Source: Candidatus Amulumruptor caecigallinarius (GTDB lineage Bacteria > Bacteroidota > Bacteroidia > Bacteroidales > Muribaculaceae). From it: DNA of 55,066 nt. Below, piece after piece: positions 1 to 9,147 of this stretch. A program made the translations under genes and the position numbers. Below the pieces are notes generated by a model, which was given only the letters and a program-made list of their open reading frames with translations, had not been told where the DNA came from and searched no databases. The DNA lies in contig CALUMU010000006.1 in assembly GCA_944321825.1 (NCBI GenBank), positions 108,126 through 163,191 on the forward strand, in the 5' to 3' direction. Every line of letters starts with the position of its first letter. The stretch's first letter is position 1.

Positions 1-1285
1 CGAAGTTGTTGTTGCGCTCGGTGTTGTCGTTGAAGTTGCGGCTCAGGGGAGTCAGGGCTTCTCCGAGGTTGAGTGTCGAGTCCATCACGGCTGATGTCTG
101 CCGCCCGTAGGTGATGCGCGGACGCACTTCGAGGGTGTTGAGGCTGTCGGGCTTCCACAGTATGCGGAAATCTGCACGTAAATTGTGCGTGTTGTCGTGG
201 TCGCTGCTGCCTATGCGTGCGGCTGTCATGCCTCCGTCGGTCAGATACTGGCGGTCGGTCTGCTCGGTGGAATTGCGGTCGGCGTGGCTGTAGAACACAT
301 TGCCGCCTACGCGTAATATCTCCTTGTTGCCGATGTTGAAGTTTAATCCGAGGCTTTGGGATTCGGAAATGCCGTTGTCGTCGCTTCTCCGCCGCCACCT
401 TGCTCCGCTGTCGTTGAAGCCTATGTCATTGATGTTGTTGGCGTTGCCGAGTATGGTGAGCTGGTTGCCGTCCCAGAAGCGGTTGACCGTAAAAGCTCCT
501 TTGTAACGGCTGTCTGTGCCGTAGCCGGCTTCTACGTTTCCTGTCCAGCCGTTGTTTTTGCCTTTCTTGATGCTCAGGTTGATTACGGTCTCGTCCTCGC
601 CGTCGTCCACGCCGGTCAAGCGGGCCTGGTCACTTTTGCGCTCCACGATCTGCAGCTTGTCGACTATGTCTACTGGCAGATTCTTGGATGCAACGGTGGG
701 GTCATCGCCGAAAAATTCTTTGCCGTCAAGCAGTATTTTGGTCACTTCACGGCCGTGTGCGGTGATTTTGCCGTCAGAGCTGATTTCGACTCCCGGCAGA
801 CGTTTAATGAGGTCTTCGACTACTGCATTGGGACGTGTCTGATAGCTGTCGGCATTGTATTCTATGGTGTCGCCTTTGACTTTGACCTGCGTTTTGACAG
901 CCACCACTTCTACCTGAGCCAGCATCAATGATTTTTCCGACAGGCTGATGGTGCCGAGATTGATACGCTGCGAAGCGGAGACGATCTGCACGTCGGTGTC
1001 GTAGGGGGCAAAACCGGTGTAGTCGGTCTGGAGGATGTACTTGCCGGGCTTGACATCGGCAAAAGAAAAATGTCCGTTGAAATCTGTGACCTTGCCACGG
1101 ATAAATGTGCTGTCGGGGCGCAACAGGCGCAGGGTGGCGTTAATGACAGGCTCGCCCAGATTGTCGGCTACAGAACCGGTGATGTCGGCACCTGAGGCGT
1201 TGAAGGCTATTAAAGCAAGTAGCGTGCCTGAAGGCAGGAGATGCAAGGCTCGTCGTAGTCCACGGCGGCATGATGGGAGGCTCAT
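1..1285 (-). CDS. Outer-membrane beta-barrel protein, TonB-dependent-receptor-like (3' end outside window)
   Basis: Reading leftward from an ATG at 1285 gives 428 open codons that run off the window start, so the C-terminal barrel is missing. A basic, hydrophobic N-terminus (about residues 1-33) looks like a signal peptide. It is followed by a carboxypeptidase-regulatory-like beta-sandwich (about 34-115, starting ITGSVADNLGEPVINATL) and a plug-like segment (about 125-235, with RLPGVEISSDGKI and ILLDGKEFFGDDP). After that come alternating polar/aromatic strands typical of the barrel. This order is known from the Bacteroidetes outer-membrane beta-barrel family related to SusC/TonB receptors. 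There is no SusD-like partner in view, so a glycan role cannot be argued; the substrate is unknown. No clear Bacteroidetes promoter was found in the 195 bases upstream. Confidence 0.8.
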   Translation of the reverse strand, partial: MSLPSCRRGLRRALHLLPSGTLLALIAFNASGADITGSVADNLGEPVINATLRLLRPDSTFIRGKVTDFNGHFSFADVKPGKYILQTDYTGFAPYDTDVQIVSASQRINLGTISLSEKSLMLAQVEVVAVKTQVKVKGDTIEYNADSYQTRPNAVVEDLIKRLPGVEISSDGKITAHGREVTKILLDGKEFFGDDPTVASKNLPVDIVDKLQIVERKSDQARLTGVDDGEDETVINLSIKKGKNNGWTGNVEAGYGTDSRYKGAFTVNRFWDGNQLTILGNANNINDIGFNDSGARWRRRSDDNGISESQSLGLNFNIGNKEILRVGGNVFYSHADRNSTEQTDRQYLTDGGMTAARIGSSDHDNTHNLRADFRILWKPDSLNTLEVRPRITYGRQTSAVMDSTLNLGEALTPLSRNFNDNTERNNNF

Positions 1286-1480
1286 TGGGGTTGGGGGTAA
1301 TCAGGTAATCAGGAATTGATGGTATTGTAAAGCGGGAACGCAGTTTTGTGCTATACAACATCATTATTGACACTTGTTTTGCCAAAAGGTTTAATCACCT
1401 GCATGAAAAAATCCACCTACCGGTGTGAAGCAATCCTTCAGCCTACTGGCATGAGAGCCTATTGCATGTCTTTGCCCTGT

Positions 1481-2251
1481 TTATTGAGCCGAGTGTTTGG
1501 ATATGATTTCCTTGGCAAGCTGTATGTGGCTTGTCGCTCCGCGGCTTGCCGGGTCGTAGAGCAGGGCCGGGAGTCCGTGCGACGGGGCTTCGCTCAGACG
1601 TATGTTGCGCGGTATGACTGTGTCGAACACCATGTCGGCGAAATGTCCCTTTAGTTCCTCGTATATCTGGTTGGCAAGACGCAGACGTGCGTCGTACATC
1701 GTCAGGAGGAATCCTTCGATTTCGAGCGAAGGGTTGAGCTTCGACTTGATGATGCGTATCGTGTTGAGCAGTTTCGTAATACCTTCGAGCGCGAAATATT
1801 CGGCTTGGACAGGAATAATGACCGAGTCTGCGGCTGTCAGGGCGTTGACGGTGATGAGACCTAAAGAGGGTGAGCAGTCTATGAGTATGTAGTCATAGGA
1901 GCTGCGGGCTGGTTCAAGCAGGCGGCGCATGACGGTCTCGCGGTCGGGCTTGTCGATCAGCTCTACCTCTGCCCCGGCGAGGTCGATGCGTGAGCCTACG
2001 AGTTCGAGGCCGTCGACGCATGTCGGCACCTGGCTTCCCATCAGGGGGTACTGGTCTACGAGGCACTCATAGATGGATGATGTCATCGAGCGTGGGTCTA
2101 TGCCGTAACCCGATGTGGCGTTGGCCTGGGGGTCGGCATCTATGATCAGCACTTTCTTGCCCTCGTTGGCCAGTGACGCAGCGAGGTTGATTGTGGTGGT
2201 GGTTTTTCCCACACCGCCTTTCTGGTTGGCTATCGCAATGATTTTACCCAT
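1481..2251 (-). CDS. parA: ParA-family chromosome partitioning ATPase (Soj)
   Basis: 256 residues. The deviant Walker A motif KGGVGKTTTT sits at about residues 11-20, followed by the switch motif with IDADPQAN and the ILIDCSPSLG motif, all hallmarks of ParA/Soj ATPases that position chromosomal origins together with ParB. The ATG at 2251 is preferred over upstream in-frame codons because the protein then starts directly at the conserved MGKIIAIANQKGG. The gene lies downstream of parB on the same strand, with a 144-base spacer. That is the reverse of the usual parA-parB order. A promoter of its own in the spacer is possible but no good consensus was seen. Confidence 0.95.
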   Translation of the reverse strand: MGKIIAIANQKGGVGKTTTTINLAASLANEGKKVLIIDADPQANATSGYGIDPRSMTSSIYECLVDQYPLMGSQVPTCVDGLELVGSRIDLAGAEVELIDKPDRETVMRRLLEPARSSYDYILIDCSPSLGLITVNALTAADSVIIPVQAEYFALEGITKLLNTIRIIKSKLNPSLEIEGFLLTMYDARLRLANQIYEELKGHFADMVFDTVIPRNIRLSEAPSHGLPALLYDPASRGATSHIQLAKEIISKHSAQ

Positions 2252-2395
2252 TTTGTTGCTTTTTATAGTTTTGCGATGCAAAATAACCAAATATCGTTCG
2301 TTGGGTGAAACGTATCGGCTGAAATTCGTGCTGGAATGTAGATAACTTTTTCCAGACCTTTGGCGTGAGCCGCATAGGGGCTTATGGGATGCTGG

Positions 2396-3283
2396 TTATT
2401 GTGCTGCATCTTCTCCTAAGCGGTCGATGTTTGCCATCAGGCGCTCAAGTTCTTCCTCGCTGTTGAACGGGATGGTGATGCGTCCCCGGCCGCGTTTGTC
2501 CATCGTGAACTGTACGGGGGTCTTGAAGCGGGCCGATAGATGGTCGCGCAATATGTCGAAGTCGTGGTTGGTCGGAGTGGATTCTTTCTCTTTTTTCGTC
2601 TGGAGGCCGTTTTGCAGTTCTTTGGCTATGGCCTCGACTTTTCTTACCGACAGATCCTCCTTGAGGATGCGTTTGTAGAGAGCCAGCAGGTCGGCCGGAG
2701 TGGGGACCGACAGCAGTGCACGGGCGTGTCCGACATCGATTTTCTTGTCGCGCAGGCCGAGCTGCACCTCGGCGGGCAGGTTGATAAGGCGCATGAAGTT
2801 GGCGATGGTGGTGCGTTTCATGCCTATGCGTTCGCTCAGCCGCTCTTGGGTCAACTTGTATTGGTCTATCAGCTTGCGCAGGGTCAGGGCAATTTCGATA
2901 GGGTTGAGGTCTTCACGCTGGATGTTTTCAATGAGAGCCATCTCGGTCAGCTCGGTATCTGACACTGTGCGGATGTAGGCTGGTACCTTCTGCAAGCCCG
3001 CGAGCTTTGCTGCACGATAACGCCGCTCTCCGGCTATGATTTGATAGGCGTTAGACCCGGTTTTGCGCAGCGAAAGGGGCTGTATTATGCCTAATTCACG
3101 GATAGATGCCGCCAGCTCTGCTATTGATTCTTCGTCGAAATCCCTTCGGGGCTGGTCAGGGTTTGGGGTGATCAGGTTGAGGTCTATGTCATTGATGGCC
3201 GATGTGCCGGCAGCGGGGACATCGTCCATCGAGATGAGCGAGTCGAGACCTCGCCCGAGCGCCCTGCGTTTTTCTGTAGCCAA
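2396..3283 (-). CDS. parB: ParB/Spo0J-family chromosome partitioning protein
   Basis: 295 residues. The N-terminus has the RRALGRGLDSLI motif typical of chromosomal ParB. The ParB/Srx nuclease-like CTP-binding domain follows (about 35-125), including GERRYRAAKLAG and TEMALIENIQREDLNP, then an HTH domain (about 130-220, TQERLSERIGMKRTTIANFMRL). A basic C-terminal dimerisation region ends the protein. It loads on parS and spreads near the origin; no parS site was recognised here. The only plausible start is a TTG at 3283: no in-frame ATG lies between the upstream promoter and the conserved N-terminus. It is the first gene of a parB-parA pair. Confidence 0.95.
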   Translation of the reverse strand: MATEKRRALGRGLDSLISMDDVPAAGTSAINDIDLNLITPNPDQPRRDFDEESIAELAASIRELGIIQPLSLRKTGSNAYQIIAGERRYRAAKLAGLQKVPAYIRTVSDTELTEMALIENIQREDLNPIEIALTLRKLIDQYKLTQERLSERIGMKRTTIANFMRLINLPAEVQLGLRDKKIDVGHARALLSVPTPADLLALYKRILKEDLSVRKVEAIAKELQNGLQTKKEKESTPTNHDFDILRDHLSARFKTPVQFTMDKRGRGRITIPFNSEEELERLMANIDRLGEDAAQ

Positions 3284-3312
3284 ATCTGTATATGTTTTTA
3301 GAATTACGGATG

Positions 3313-3342
3313 CAAAAGTAGTTAATTTCCCTCGTATGTCAA
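3313..3342 (-). promoter_or_regulatory. Consensus Bacteroidetes promoter for parB-parA
   Basis: On the minus strand, TTG (3342-3340), a 19-base spacer, then TACTTTTG (3320-3313) match the Bacteroidetes housekeeping sigma pattern TTG-N19-21-TAnnTTTG. Transcription would begin near 3306, about 23 bases before the TTG start codon of parB, which supports that unusual start. Confidence 0.75.
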
Positions 3343-3548
3343 GTGGCGGGATGTCTTTTTCACCTTATTTATATATATAGCGGCTGACTCTTGTGCTCCA
3401 AAGCGATGTTATGCCATGTCGTGTGAAAAATATTTTCACCTTTTTAAACCTTTTACGATAATTTTGCGTTGATATTATAGCTATCACACAGCAAAAGAAT
3501 GTTAAATGAGCGTTATTACATTATTTTTAAAAAATTTAAACAATTAGT

Positions 3549-3578
3549 TTGTTGTTGCGCACAAATTTAGTATCTTTG
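3549..3578 (+). promoter_or_regulatory. Consensus promoter for the OmpA-family gene
   Basis: TTG at 3549-3551, a 19-base spacer and TATCTTTG at 3571-3578 form a perfect Bacteroidetes promoter. The predicted start of transcription lies about 25 bases before the ATG at 3609. The rest of the 3284-3608 gap is AT rich and holds only this promoter and the divergent parB promoter. Confidence 0.8.
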
Positions 3579-3608
3579 TGCCGATAATCAACGTTAATTA
3601 CACTAAAG

Positions 3609-4817
3609 ATGAAAAAGATTCTTCTCGTCGCTGCAGCTGCCTTCGGCATGCTCTCGGCACAGGCTCAGCAAGCGCTTGAGTACTCGAATTTTGGCCAGAA
3701 CTGGTCTATTGGTATCGATGGTGGTGTTACAACTCCCATGGTAGGCCATGCGTTTTGGGGATCTATGCGTGGAACAGTAGGTATCCACCTCAGCAAACAG
3801 GTATCACCCACATTCGGCTTCGGTTTTGAGGCTAACGGTGCGTTCAACACCTCTTCTTGGAATCCCAGCTTCGTATCTGAAAACAACGGACGTAGCACTA
3901 CTGCTTTTGACCAGAGCTATGTAGGCGCATATGGAACCGTAAACCTTTCGAACCTCTTCTGTGGCTACAAGTGCGGAGGCCGCTTCTTTGAAGTTGAGCT
4001 TCTTGCTGGTGCCGGTTGGGGTCACGAATACTGGAACAAGGGCGTGTCTCCTTACTATGCTGTAGGTTCGCTCACCGACCCCAAGGCCAACAGTGACTAC
4101 AACTACTTCATGACCAAGGTAGGTTTTAACCTTAACTTCAACGTGTCTAACCACGTTACCATCGCGTTCAAGCCCTCTATCGCTTTCAACATGACCGGTA
4201 CACCCAACACTCCTCTGAATGTTGAGGGTACAAACGTGGCTTACAACGTTCACCAGGCTACTTTCAACGCTGCTGTAGGTGTTACTTACAACTTCGGCCC
4301 TGGCTTCAAGTGTGTCGATGTCAAGAACCAGGCTGAGATCGACGCTCTCAACGCTCAGATCAATGAACTCCGCTCTGCTCTCGACGCTTGTGGCGCATCT
4401 CTCGCCGCATCTCAGGCTGAAGCTGCTGCTCTCGCTTCTGAACTCGAGGCTTGCAAGAACCGTCCTGCCCAGGTAGTTAAGGAAGTAAGCAACAACCTCA
4501 ACAGCGTCCGCTACGTATTCTTCAAGAAATCATCTGCTGTCATCACAGCTGACCAGATGCCCAACGTGGAGATGATTGCCGACTACCTCAAGAACCACAA
4601 GAACTCTAAGGTTGTCATCAAGGGCTATGCTTCTCCCGAAGGCAACATCGACTTCAACAACAAGCTCGCCGCTAACCGCGCTGAGGCTGTGAAGAAGGCT
4701 CTCATCAACAAGTACAAGATTTCTGCCGACCGCATCTCTGCTGAAGGCGAAGGCATCGGTCACATGTTTACCGAGGACTCTTGGAACCGCGTTTCTATCT
4801 GCACAATCGAAGACTAA
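3609..4817 (+). CDS. OmpA-family outer-membrane porin/peptidoglycan anchor
   Basis: 402 residues. A signal peptide (about 1-20, MKKILLVAAAAFGMLSAQA) leads into an N-terminal beta-barrel region (about 25-235) rich in alternating aromatic strands. A short alanine-rich coiled-coil linker follows (about 240-290, QIDALNAQINELRSAL-like heptads). The C-terminal OmpA domain (about 300-400) contains GYASPEGNIDFNNKLAANRA and the closing RVSI motif that binds peptidoglycan. It is probably one of the most abundant outer-membrane proteins: it has a perfect promoter, its own strong terminator, and a codon choice restricted to a few C-ending triplets unlike its neighbours. It is monocistronic. Confidence 0.92.
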   Translation: MKKILLVAAAAFGMLSAQAQQALEYSNFGQNWSIGIDGGVTTPMVGHAFWGSMRGTVGIHLSKQVSPTFGFGFEANGAFNTSSWNPSFVSENNGRSTTAFDQSYVGAYGTVNLSNLFCGYKCGGRFFEVELLAGAGWGHEYWNKGVSPYYAVGSLTDPKANSDYNYFMTKVGFNLNFNVSNHVTIAFKPSIAFNMTGTPNTPLNVEGTNVAYNVHQATFNAAVGVTYNFGPGFKCVDVKNQAEIDALNAQINELRSALDACGASLAASQAEAAALASELEACKNRPAQVVKEVSNNLNSVRYVFFKKSSAVITADQMPNVEMIADYLKNHKNSKVVIKGYASPEGNIDFNNKLAANRAEAVKKALINKYKISADRISAEGEGIGHMFTEDSWNRVSICTIED

Positions 4818-4850
4818 TCCCGATTAGGCAAATCTCTAACCTAAATAGAA

Positions 4851-4887
4851 AGACCCCGCTCCAACATTGGAGCGGGGTCTTTTTTTC
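4851..4887 (+). terminator. Rho-independent terminator after the OmpA-family gene
   Basis: A perfect 13-bp stem (AGACCCCGCTCCA pairing with its complement at 4868-4880) with a 4-base loop is followed by an uninterrupted T run. It lies 34 bases past the stop codon. Confidence 0.95.
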
Positions 4888-4921
4888 TTTTTATCCCCTG
4901 TTTATAGCTCTGGCCGGTTCT

Positions 4922-4951
4922 TTGCGTTTTTGCGGAAAATGACTAAATTTG
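4922..4951 (+). promoter_or_regulatory. Consensus promoter for the dnaN operon
   Basis: TTG at 4922-4924, a 19-base spacer and TAAATTTG at 4944-4951 match the Bacteroidetes consensus. The transcript would have a leader of about 80 bases before dnaN and probably serves dnaN through recN. Confidence 0.75.
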
Positions 4952-5039
4952 TAAGACTTACTTACTATGGCATGTTGGCTTCTATTGCCATGTGATAATT
5001 CCTATACCATACTGAAAATCCAAACACACTCTTAATGAT

Positions 5040-6179
5040 ATGAAATTCAATGTACCAAGCAAGTCGCTCTACTCGTTTGTATCGGCAGTCAACAAGGTGA
5101 TTAATTCGAAAAACGCGATGACCATACTCAACAACTTCCTCTTTTACCTCAATGGGGATAAGTTGCAGGTTGTGGCATGTGACATGGAGAACACCCTCGT
5201 GGCCCGTATAGACGTGATGGATGCCGAAGGTCAAGGCAAGTTCTGCATAGATGCATCGCGCATCATTGAGTTGCTTAAGGAGCTTCCTGACCAGGGAATA
5301 CAGTTTGTAATCAATGATGATAATCTCGCAGTAGAGATAATCTACTCGTCTGGTACATTCAATCTCATGGCTGTGAACGGCTCGGAATATCCTTATGACC
5401 CTGAATCGGCCACTGTCAACGATACAGAGGTAGCCTCGTTCGAGCTGCCGGCGTCAAATATCCTTCGAGGTATTGACAATACGATATTTGCCGCCAGCCA
5501 CGATGACCTGCGCCCTCAGCTTGCGGGCGTATTCTGGGATATACATCCGGAAGACATAACATTTGTTGCATCCGATACCAAGCAGCTCGTCAAATTTGTG
5601 GACCGTGCGCTCAAGACTGGATATGAGACTTCGTTCATACTGCCATCCAAGCCCTGTAACGTGCTTAAAAACGTGTTCACACGTGACGGCAATGTCAAGG
5701 TCACGCTGTATGAAAAGTGCATAGTGTTCGAGAGCGCGGAGTTTAACTTTACCTGTAGTCTGCTGAAAGGCCGCTTTCCTGATTACAACCGCGCCATACC
5801 GCAGAATCCCTCATATACCGTACTCGTCGACCGCGAGGAGTTTATCCGAGCCCTGCGCCGAGTGTCGGTGTTCAGCGGCGGACAGGGCCTTGTAAAGTTC
5901 AAGATTTCTCAGGCATCCATCAAGATGCGCACCGATGACAGCGGCACTTGCGGCAATGCATATGAAGAGGTAGCCTGTGAATTTGACGGAGATTCGCTCC
6001 TTATCGGATTCAGCTTCAAGTTCCTTATCGACATGTTCAACATCCTCCATGGTGACGAGGGCATCATCAAGCTCACCGACCCCAGCCGTCCCGGACTGAT
6101 ACTGCCTGTGGAAAATGATGAGGATACAGAGCTGATTATGCTGCTGATGCCCATGACTGTCAACGAATTTCAGGATTAA
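5040..6179 (+). CDS. dnaN: DNA polymerase III beta subunit (sliding clamp)
   Basis: 379 residues, the normal length for a bacterial clamp made of three similar domains of about 120 residues. The N-terminus MKFNVPSKSLYSFVSAVNKV, the phrase FNLMAVNGSEYP and the C-terminal ILPVENDEDTELIMLLMPM are typical; the last forms the partner-binding pocket. It clamps DNA polymerase III and other proteins to DNA. The next gene starts 2 bases after its stop and encodes a proofreading-type exonuclease, so the two are very likely translated from one message. Confidence 0.97.
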   Translation: MKFNVPSKSLYSFVSAVNKVINSKNAMTILNNFLFYLNGDKLQVVACDMENTLVARIDVMDAEGQGKFCIDASRIIELLKELPDQGIQFVINDDNLAVEIIYSSGTFNLMAVNGSEYPYDPESATVNDTEVASFELPASNILRGIDNTIFAASHDDLRPQLAGVFWDIHPEDITFVASDTKQLVKFVDRALKTGYETSFILPSKPCNVLKNVFTRDGNVKVTLYEKCIVFESAEFNFTCSLLKGRFPDYNRAIPQNPSYTVLVDREEFIRALRRVSVFSGGQGLVKFKISQASIKMRTDDSGTCGNAYEEVACEFDGDSLLIGFSFKFLIDMFNILHGDEGIIKLTDPSRPGLILPVENDEDTELIMLLMPMTVNEFQD

Positions 6180-6181
6180 CC

Positions 6182-6943
6182 ATGAAGCTACAGCTTAAAA
6201 AGCCGATTATATTCTTTGATTTGGAAACCACCGGCATCAATCTGATGAGTGACCGTATCGTGGAGATTTCGCTCATAAAGGTGATGCCCAACGGCGAGGA
6301 AATCGAAAAGACGCGACGCATCAATCCGGGGATGCACATCCCTGAAGAGGCTTCGAGTATCCACGGCATATATGACGAGGATGTGGCATCATGCCCGATG
6401 TTCAAGCAGGTAGCCAAAGACCTCGCCAATATATTTACCGGGTGCGATATCGCCGGCTTCAACAGCAACCGCTTCGATGTGCCTATGCTTGATCAGGAAT
6501 TTCGCCGTGCAGGTGTCAAATTCGACTTTTCTAAAGCCCGGTTCATCGATGTGCAGACCATCTTCCACAAGCGTGAACCGCGCAATCTCATTGCTGCTTA
6601 TAAATTCTACTGCGGCAAGGACTTGACCGCAGCCCACTCTGCCAGCGCGGATACACGTGCCACATACGAGGTGCTGATGGCCCAATATGACCGTTATGAT
6701 GACCTGCCGAAAGATATGGCGCAACTGTCGGAGTATTCCGGCGGTAATCGCTGTGTCGACTTGATGGGCCGTCTCGTCTACGATGATCAGGGTCGGGAAA
6801 TCATCAATTTCGGCAAGTACAAAGGGTGCGTGGCTGCTGATGTGCTCCGCAAGGATCCTGGATATTACAGCTGGATTCTCCAGGGCGATTTCTCGGATAA
6901 CACTAAGGATGCCTTTACACGTATCAAACTGTCGCTTAAATAA
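6182..6943 (+). CDS. DnaQ-like DEDDh 3'-5' exonuclease
   Basis: 253 residues. The DEDDh exonuclease motifs are all present: ExoI FFDLETTG (acidic D13 and E15), ExoII GFNSNRFDVPML, and ExoIII AHSASADTRATYEVL with His and Asp in place. This family includes the proofreading epsilon subunit of polymerase III. The last 65 residues or so form a small extra domain (INFGKYKG ... DPGYYSWIL) that resembles DUF3820. It is absent from classical epsilon, so the protein may be a repair or accessory exonuclease rather than the replicative proofreader. It sits 2 bases after dnaN and 7 before coaBC. Confidence 0.88.
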   Translation: MKLQLKKPIIFFDLETTGINLMSDRIVEISLIKVMPNGEEIEKTRRINPGMHIPEEASSIHGIYDEDVASCPMFKQVAKDLANIFTGCDIAGFNSNRFDVPMLDQEFRRAGVKFDFSKARFIDVQTIFHKREPRNLIAAYKFYCGKDLTAAHSASADTRATYEVLMAQYDRYDDLPKDMAQLSEYSGGNRCVDLMGRLVYDDQGREIINFGKYKGCVAADVLRKDPGYYSWILQGDFSDNTKDAFTRIKLSLK

Positions 6944-6950
6944 GTTACTT

Positions 6951-8216
6951 ATGCCTACCGGTAATACAGCCGATGCGCCTCTGCACGGCAAACATATCAT
7001 ACTCGGTATATGCGGCGGCATTGCTGCTTATAAATCAGCATCTTTGGTGCGTCTGCTTGTCAAGCAGGGCGCGGAGGTGCAAGTCATAATGACTCCTGCC
7101 GGGCGTGAGTTCATAACCCCCGTCACGCTGTCGACCCTGTCGGGCAAGCCTGTGATAACCGAGTTCTTTACGGCCAATACCGGCGAGTGGCACAGCCATG
7201 TGGACCTCGGGCTGTGGGCTGACGCGATGGTGATAGCCCCGGCTACGGCATCGACTATAGGCAAGATGGCCAACGGCATCGCCGACAACATGCTCGTCAC
7301 GACATACCTGTCGGCAAAGGCCCCTGTATTCGTGGCTCCGGCCATGGACCTTGACATGATGGCACATCCGTCGACCACCCGTAATATCGCCATGCTGCGT
7401 TCATACGGCAACCATATAATAGAGCCGGCGGAGGGTGAGCTTGCGAGCCATCTTATAGGAAAGGGGCGCATGGAGGAGCCGGAAAACATAGTCGCATACC
7501 TGTCCGATTTCTTCAGCGGACGTAAAGAAGGGCTGTCGGCGGAATCAAGCCTTAAAGGCAAGCGTGTCCTTGTCACAGCCGGACCTACATACGAAAAGAT
7601 TGATCCTGTACGCTTCATCGGAAATTACAGCTCCGGGCGTATGGGCTATGCCATAGCTCGCGAGGCCGCACATAGGGGAGCGGAAGTAATACTTGTCAGC
7701 GGCCCCGTGAGCCTTTCTATTGACATCCCGTCGGTCGATGTGGTGAGGGTCGAAAGTGCCCGGGAGATGCTTGCGGCGTGTGAAGGCGTGTTTGATGACT
7801 GTGACATCGCGGTCATGTGTGCCGCCGTCGCCGATTATGCCCCTGCTAACTATGTCGACCATAAAATCAAACGCGAGACCGATGACATGCCTTCGATTGC
7901 TTTAGTCAAAAATCCTGACATAGCGGCTACACTGGGTATGCGTAAGCGCGGCGACCAGATTCTCGTAGGCTTTGCTCTCGAAACCGACAACGCCGATGTC
8001 AACGGTGCCGGAAAGCTCCGCCGTAAGAATCTGGATATGATTGTGGTTAATTCGCTCCAGGATGCCGGTGCCGGCTTCAGAACGGAGACCAATAAAGTGA
8101 CCATAATGGCAGCCGACGGTCGCAAGGAGTCATACCCGCTCAAATCCAAAGACGAGGTAGCTGCTGACATACTCGATGCGATTTCTGCGTATGCCGTAAG
8201 GTCTCATAATGTATAG
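6951..8216 (+). CDS. coaBC: Bifunctional phosphopantothenoylcysteine decarboxylase / phosphopantothenate-cysteine ligase
   Basis: 421 residues; makes 4'-phosphopantetheine for coenzyme A. The N-terminal CoaC flavoprotein domain (about 1-185) shows GICGGIAAYK, the catalytic-His region HSHVDLG, the flavin-contacting ADAMVIAPATASTIGKMANG and the substrate-recognition clamp near APAMDLDMMAHP. The C-terminal CoaB domain (about 195-415) has VLVTAGPTYEKIDPVRFIGN, SSGRMGYAIA and the KIKRE loop. The ATG at 6951 is chosen because it begins just before the CoaC domain. An upstream in-frame extension would overlap the exonuclease gene. Its stop overlaps the next start by 8 bases. Confidence 0.95.
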   Translation: MPTGNTADAPLHGKHIILGICGGIAAYKSASLVRLLVKQGAEVQVIMTPAGREFITPVTLSTLSGKPVITEFFTANTGEWHSHVDLGLWADAMVIAPATASTIGKMANGIADNMLVTTYLSAKAPVFVAPAMDLDMMAHPSTTRNIAMLRSYGNHIIEPAEGELASHLIGKGRMEEPENIVAYLSDFFSGRKEGLSAESSLKGKRVLVTAGPTYEKIDPVRFIGNYSSGRMGYAIAREAAHRGAEVILVSGPVSLSIDIPSVDVVRVESAREMLAACEGVFDDCDIAVMCAAVADYAPANYVDHKIKRETDDMPSIALVKNPDIAATLGMRKRGDQILVGFALETDNADVNGAGKLRRKNLDMIVVNSLQDAGAGFRTETNKVTIMAADGRKESYPLKSKDEVAADILDAISAYAVRSHNV

Positions 8217-9147
8217 TTATATGAAGATGCTGTCGCACTTTCTGCAATCTTTCGCAATAATGGTTGCAGTTTTCGTATTTCCTGCGAAAGCTGTGGCCCA
8301 GGAGTTGATATGCGACGTGCAGCTCAACACAAATAATATCGCCACCGAAAACGACATCTTCACGGAGCTTCAGGAGGCCGTCAAAAACTACATGAACGAC
8401 ACTAAGTTTTCGACGGCACAGATTGCCACGAATGAGCGTATAAACTGCCGTCTTAACATCAACATTCAGGAGGTCACTGATGGCAAAATCAAGTGCGACA
8501 TACAGGTGCAGTCGTCGCGGCCGGTGTTCAATGCCTCGTATCCTACCACGCTTGTCAACTACCACGATACCAAAGTGAATTTCCCTTTCGAGAGCGGACA
8601 GCGTCTCAATCATGTGGAAAACGACTGGGATTCCGACCTGACTGCGTTGCTTGACTATTATGCCTACCTTATACTTGCCATGGATTTTGATTCGTTCGCA
8701 CCGCGAGGGGGACAACCGTTTTGGGATATTGTCAACAATATCGTGCAGATGGCCCAGAGCCGTGATGCGGACGGGTGGCAGACGTTCGGCGACACCAAGA
8801 ACCGTGCAGCAGTGCTGGCGGCTTTTACCCAACCGTCCACTGCCGGACTCCGCGATTTGACATATACATATCATCGCAAGGGACTTGACGAAATGACTGT
8901 GAGCCCCGACAAGGGCAGGGCGAATATCACGCAGGCATTGGATGCCCTTGACAAGGTGCATAAGGTATCGCCTATGTGTGTCGGCCTTACGATGTTTGAG
9001 GATGCTAAATTCGATGAGATTGTCAATATATACACCAAGTCGTCCGACACGGAGCGTAAGACAGTCTATGACCTTATGAGCAAGCTCTATCCGACGGAAA
9101 CACAGAAGCTTGAAATGCTCAAAAACGGTACGAACAAAGTGAATTAA
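8209..9147 (+). CDS. DUF4835 family secreted protein
   Basis: 312 residues with a signal peptide (about 1-30, hydrophobic FAIMVAVFVFPAKAVA) and a conserved body starting QELICDVQLNTN. I recognise this as the Bacteroidetes DUF4835 family, typically about 290-300 residues, found between coaBC and recN in related genomes. It is probably exported to the periplasm or outer membrane; the function is unknown. It overlaps coaBC by 8 bases, so it is translationally coupled. A start at 8221 (Met5) is equally possible. Confidence 0.85.
   Translation: MYSYMKMLSHFLQSFAIMVAVFVFPAKAVAQELICDVQLNTNNIATENDIFTELQEAVKNYMNDTKFSTAQIATNERINCRLNINIQEVTDGKIKCDIQVQSSRPVFNASYPTTLVNYHDTKVNFPFESGQRLNHVENDWDSDLTALLDYYAYLILAMDFDSFAPRGGQPFWDIVNNIVQMAQSRDADGWQTFGDTKNRAAVLAAFTQPSTAGLRDLTYTYHRKGLDEMTVSPDKGRANITQALDALDKVHKVSPMCVGLTMFEDAKFDEIVNIYTKSSDTERKTVYDLMSKLYPTETQKLEMLKNGTNKVN

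Noticed and set aside
2252-3608. parS site near parAB
   Set aside because: No convincing GTTTCACGTGAAAC-like palindrome was seen in the intergenic parts.
6783-6950. Upstream extension of coaBC
   Set aside because: It overlaps the exonuclease gene and adds no conserved sequence; the ATG at 6951 starts at the CoaC domain.
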